A stretch of DNA of 7,300 bases from Actinomycetes bacterium (lineage in GTDB: Bacteria > Actinomycetota > Actinomycetes > Actinomycetales > Cellulomonadaceae). The translations under genes and the position numbers were made by a program. The stretch is from NCBI GenBank assembly GCA_023425905.1, contig JAFABT010000240.1:1-7300 (forward strand). Reading direction: 5' to 3'. Under the pieces are notes generated by a model. It saw nothing but the letters and a program-made list of their open reading frames with translations. It searched no databases and was not told the origin of the DNA. Every line of letters starts with the position of its first letter. The first letter of the stretch is position 1. Of this stretch, positions 4,840 through 7,300 are shown one piece after another.

Positions 4840-7002
4840 TCAGACGGTCGGGGTGCCCCGGCGGCGAGGGGCCCGCTGCGTGGTCCCGGGACGAGCCGTC
4901 GCGGCAGACTGCCCGTCGCCCTGGTCGCCGTCCCCCTCGTCGCCCTCCGGCGGGGTCGGGTCGGGGTCGGGGTTCGAGAGGCTGCCGTCCGAGACGACGA
5001 CGTTGACCTCTGAGCCCTCGACGACGACGGTGCCCGCGCCCGGCTGGGTCTCGAGCACGGTGCCCTCGGGCTGGTCGCTCGGCACCGTGGTCGTCTTGTG
5101 GGTGAGGCCGAGCCGGGTGAGGTCGTTGAGGACGTCAGCGACCGGTCGACCGACGAGCCCGTTGGGGATCGTCACCTCGGCCGGCGGCGCCTCGACACCG
5201 AGCTGGAGGACGATCGTCTTGCCCTGCGGCACCAGGCCGGGAGCGCGATCCTGGTCGACGACCTTGCCGATCTCGTCCGGGTTGACCGTCGCCATGTCCT
5301 TGAACTCGTAGCGCAGGTCGAGCTCGTCGAGCTTGGCGATGGCCTCCTTGCGGCTGAGGCCCGTGAGGTCGGGCAGCTCGACGTTGCCGGAGGCGACGTA
5401 CAGCGTGACGCCGGTGCCCTTGGCGACGCTCTCGCCCGCCGCGGGGTCGGTCTTGTGGACGAAGCCCTTCTCGGTCTCCGGGACGTCGACCGTCTCCGTC
5501 TTGGCAAGCGTGAGGCCCACCTCCTTGAGCGCCTCGATGGCCTCCTCCTGCGTGCGCTGCGTGACGTTGGGGACCTTGACGGAGCCGACGCCCGTCGACA
5601 CGGTCACCGTGACCGGGGCGCCCTTGTCGAGCGGCGTGCCCGCGGGCGGGTCGGTCGCGATGACGAGGCCCGCGTCGACCGTGTCGGACTCCTCCTTGAC
5701 GGGGCGGAAGCCGAGCCCGGCGGCCGTGATCGCCTCGCGCGCGGCCTCCTCTGTGAAGCCGGCGACCGGCGGCACGTCGACCTTGTTCGCGTTGGCGTCC
5801 GGGCCGTTGAGCGCCATCGCGAGGACGATCGCGGCGATCGCGAGGACGGCGACCCCGATGAGGGTCCACAGCAGCCAGCGCTTGCGGGAGTCCTCCTCCG
5901 GCTCGTCCTCGCCCATGCCGCCGAAGGGGCTCGCCTCGACGCCCGTCTGACCCCAGGGCGAGGGCGCGGCCGAGGCCATCTGCTGCGTCGGGTAGCTCGT
6001 CGGGGTGCCGAGCACCTGGGTGGTCGCCTCGCCCTCGGGGACGTACGAGCCGATGCCGAAGCCTCCGCCGAGGACGGCCGTCGCGGCCGGGTCGGCGGCA
6101 GGTGCTGAGAAGCCGGCACCGACCGCAGGGGCGCCGACGACGCCGCCGCGCATCGCCGTCTCGAGGTCGGCGCGGAACTCGCCGGCCGAGGAGTAGCGGT
6201 GGTCGCGGTCCTTGGCGAGCGCCTTGATCGTGATGCGGTCGAGCACCTCAGGCACGTCGGAGGCGACTGAGCTGGGCGTCGGGGCGGCCTCCCGGACGTG
6301 CTGGTAGGCGACCGAGACGGGAGAGTCGCCGACGAAGGGCGGTCGTCCCGTGAGCAGCTCGAAGAGCAGGCAGCCCGTCGAGTAGAGGTCGGAGCGGGCG
6401 TCGACGGACTCGCCGCGCGCCTGCTCGGGTGACAGGTACTGCGCGGTGCCGACGACGCCCTGCGTCTGCGTCATCGTCGCGGCGGAGTCCGCCATGGCGC
6501 GCGCGATGCCGAAGTCCATGACCTTGACCGCGCCCGTGGGCGTGAGCATGACGTTCGCCGGCTTGATGTCGCGGTGGACGATGCCTGCGTGGTGGGAGTA
6601 CTCGAGCGCCGAGAGGACTCCGACGGTGATCTCGACGGCCTCCTCGATCGGCACGGCCTGGCCGTCGCGGAGGATGTCGCGGACCGTGTGGCCCTCGACG
6701 TACTCCATGACGATGAAGGGCACGTGCGAGACCGCGCCGGTCGGCTCGGTGATCGTGTCCTCGCCGGTGTCGTACACGGCGACGATCGCGGGGTGGTTGA
6801 GCGCCGCCGCGGCCTGGGCCTCGCGGCGGAACCGCGCCTGGAAGGACGGGTCGCGGGCGAGGTCGGAGCGCAGCACCTTGATCGCCACGGTGCGGCCGAG
6901 TCGGGTGTCGTGCCCGATGTGGACCTCGGCCATGCCTCCACGCCCGATGAGCTCGCCGAGCTGGTAACGGCCGGAGAGGAGCCGGGGTGCGTCGTCCACC
7001 AC
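4840..7002 (-). CDS. pknB: Serine/threonine protein kinase PknB with four PASTA domains
   Basis: A 720-residue transmembrane receptor kinase. The kinase domain spans about residues 13-283: glycine loop GRGGMAEV (20-27), Lys42, helix-C Glu61, HRDIKPAN with Asp145, DFG at 163-165, and activation-loop T178 and T180 matching the T171/T173 autophosphorylation sites of mycobacterial PknB in TQTxxVxGTAQYLSPEQ. A Gly/Ala/Pro-rich juxtamembrane linker (about 286-372) leads to a membrane helix at about 376-398, then four extracellular PASTA domains at about 407-472, 473-540, 541-606 and 607-673, which bind muropeptides or lipid II in studied relatives. A low-complexity tail follows, acidic (PDPDPTPPEGDEGDGDQGDG) then basic. 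PknB controls division and wall synthesis through phosphorylation. I chose the GTG at 7002 (AAGGA six bases upstream); GTG 6999 is equally possible, and the frame extends to 7110 without kinase-like sequence. It follows the probable pknA after 76 bases. Confidence 0.96.
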   Translation of the reverse strand: MVDDAPRLLSGRYQLGELIGRGGMAEVHIGHDTRLGRTVAIKVLRSDLARDPSFQARFRREAQAAAALNHPAIVAVYDTGEDTITEPTGAVSHVPFIVMEYVEGHTVRDILRDGQAVPIEEAVEITVGVLSALEYSHHAGIVHRDIKPANVMLTPTGAVKVMDFGIARAMADSAATMTQTQGVVGTAQYLSPEQARGESVDARSDLYSTGCLLFELLTGRPPFVGDSPVSVAYQHVREAAPTPSSVASDVPEVLDRITIKALAKDRDHRYSSAGEFRADLETAMRGGVVGAPAVGAGFSAPAADPAATAVLGGGFGIGSYVPEGEATTQVLGTPTSYPTQQMASAAPSPWGQTGVEASPFGGMGEDEPEEDSRKRWLLWTLIGVAVLAIAAIVLAMALNGPDANANKVDVPPVAGFTEEAAREAITAAGLGFRPVKEESDTVDAGLVIATDPPAGTPLDKGAPVTVTVSTGVGSVKVPNVTQRTQEEAIEALKEVGLTLAKTETVDVPETEKGFVHKTDPAAGESVAKGTGVTLYVASGNVELPDLTGLSRKEAIAKLDELDLRYEFKDMATVNPDEIGKVVDQDRAPGLVPQGKTIVLQLGVEAPPAEVTIPNGLVGRPVADVLNDLTRLGLTHKTTTVPSDQPEGTVLETQPGAGTVVVEGSEVNVVVSDGSLSNPDPDPTPPEGDEGDGDQGDGQSAATARPGTTQRAPRRRGTPTV

Positions 7003-7008
7003 TACGCG

Positions 7009-7013
7009 TCCTT
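7009..7013 (-). promoter_or_regulatory. Ribosome binding site for pknB
   Basis: Read on the minus strand, AAGGA lies six bases before GTG 7002 and nine before GTG 6999. It supports a start directly ahead of the DDAPRLLSGRYQ sequence that opens the kinase domain and argues against the longer frame from 7110. Confidence 0.65.
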
Positions 7014-7059
7014 GTCTGTCGGGACCGGCACGGGTGCCTGGTCGCTTGCACGGTCGGGG

Positions 7060-7073
7060 GCGCACACGTGCGC
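7060..7073. repeat. Short inverted repeat upstream of pknB
   Basis: GCGCAC at 7060-7065 and GTGCGC at 7068-7073 are perfect arms around a two-base centre, inside the 76-base gap between the probable pknA and pknB. The spacing resembles a dimeric protein-binding site more than a hairpin, but in DNA this GC-rich such a short palindrome may be chance. Confidence 0.3.
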
Positions 7074-7078
7074 GCCGA

Positions 7079-7300
7079 TCATCCCACCCATGGGGCCTCC
7101 GTGGGTGCAACGCTCACGACCGGAGACGCGATCGTGACCCGCGTGCCCGTCACGTCGCTCTCGCCAGCCCCGAGCAGCCTCGTCGCGAGCGACGCCCCGA
7201 ACACGGCGAGCAGGAGCAGCAGCAGCGCGAGCAGCGGCCAGCTCACCGCGCCGACACGCCGCCCCGTCGTCGTCGACGTCCGGCGCACCTCGCGTCGCTC
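7079..7300 (-). CDS. C-terminal end of a membrane protein, probably the kinase PknA (runs off the right edge)
   Basis: The frame is open from the window edge to a TGA at 7079-7081, giving the last 73 residues. It reads ERREVRRTSTTTGRRVG, a basic Thr/Arg-rich stretch, then a membrane helix (AVSWPLLALLLLLLAVFGASLATRLL) and a short outer tail, ESDVTGTRVTIASPVVSVAPTEAPWVG. A GTG at 7288 could be read as a start, but nothing supports it and the frame continues upstream, so it is more likely internal. Actinobacterial loci usually run pbpA, pknA, pknB, and PknA has a kinase domain, a basic linker, one membrane helix and a short outer tail without PASTA domains, which fits. A penicillin-binding protein would not end in a membrane helix. 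No kinase motif lies within the window, so the identity rests on context. Confidence 0.72.
   Translation of the reverse strand, partial: ERREVRRTSTTTGRRVGAVSWPLLALLLLLLAVFGASLATRLLGAGESDVTGTRVTIASPVVSVAPTEAPWVG

Noticed and set aside
4100..5311. A 403-residue open frame on the plus strand overlapping trpG and the end of pknB
   Set aside because: It is a shifted-frame shadow, Arg/Ala/Pro-rich, crossing a strong terminator hairpin and two real genes on different strands.
7085..7107. CACCCA/TGGGTG inverted repeat as a terminator after the probable pknA
   Set aside because: It lies within the coding end of the gene, has only six pairs with an 11-base loop, and has no T-run; pknA and pknB are probably cotranscribed.
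7003..7110. A longer PknB start at 7110
   Set aside because: It would overlap the preceding gene's end, add an Arg/Pro-rich stretch unlike a kinase N-terminus, and lacks a ribosome site; AAGGA at 7009-7013 supports the start at 7002 or 6999.
1..7300. Mobile elements, CRISPR arrays, tRNA or rRNA genes, phage or toxin-antitoxin genes
   Set aside because: I saw no regularly spaced repeats, transposase or integrase motifs, cloverleaf sequences or composition breaks; nearly all of the window is taken up by conserved housekeeping genes.

Overview
The window is a very GC-rich stretch of chromosome with short intergenic gaps, Shine-Dalgarno sites and several GTG starts. It looks like a high-GC Gram-positive (Actinobacteria). 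Protein character suggests the Micrococcales, perhaps a relative of the Cellulomonadaceae. That family-level guess comes from remembered protein similarity only.

From left to right it holds: the N-terminal part of an alanine-rich helical protein on the minus strand (1-331); a cytosolic cyclophilin, ppiA (449-988); a rhomboid protease with an N-terminal zinc-binding Cys/His module (993-1901); a compact intergenic stretch with nested inverted repeats and a consensus DnaA box (1899-1947); the division protein gene crgA on the minus strand (1968-2216); a tightly coupled plus-strand operon of a DUF881 membrane protein, a class E sortase, a 53-residue membrane protein and a TrpG/PabA glutamine amidotransferase (2409-4742); a strong hairpin between convergent genes (4790-4833); the PASTA-type Ser/Thr kinase pknB on the minus strand (4840-7002); and the C-terminal end of another membrane protein, probably pknA (7079-7300).

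The layout matches the conserved origin-proximal cell-division and cell-wall locus of Actinobacteria (ppiA, crgA, DUF881, trpG, pknB, pknA, and beyond the window pbpA, rodA and pstP). In function, CrgA recruits or stabilises division proteins, PknB senses muropeptides or lipid II through PASTA domains and phosphorylates division and wall-synthesis targets, and the class E sortase anchors surface proteins to peptidoglycan. The amidotransferase of folate/tryptophan supply is a metabolic passenger, translationally coupled to the sortase operon.

I found no mobile element, CRISPR array, tRNA, rRNA or clear foreign insert, and no convincing undescribed system. The items most worth a second look are the DnaA box inside nested repeats before crgA, the small membrane protein locked between sortase and trpG, and repeated phospho-acceptor-like motifs in the PknB linker.
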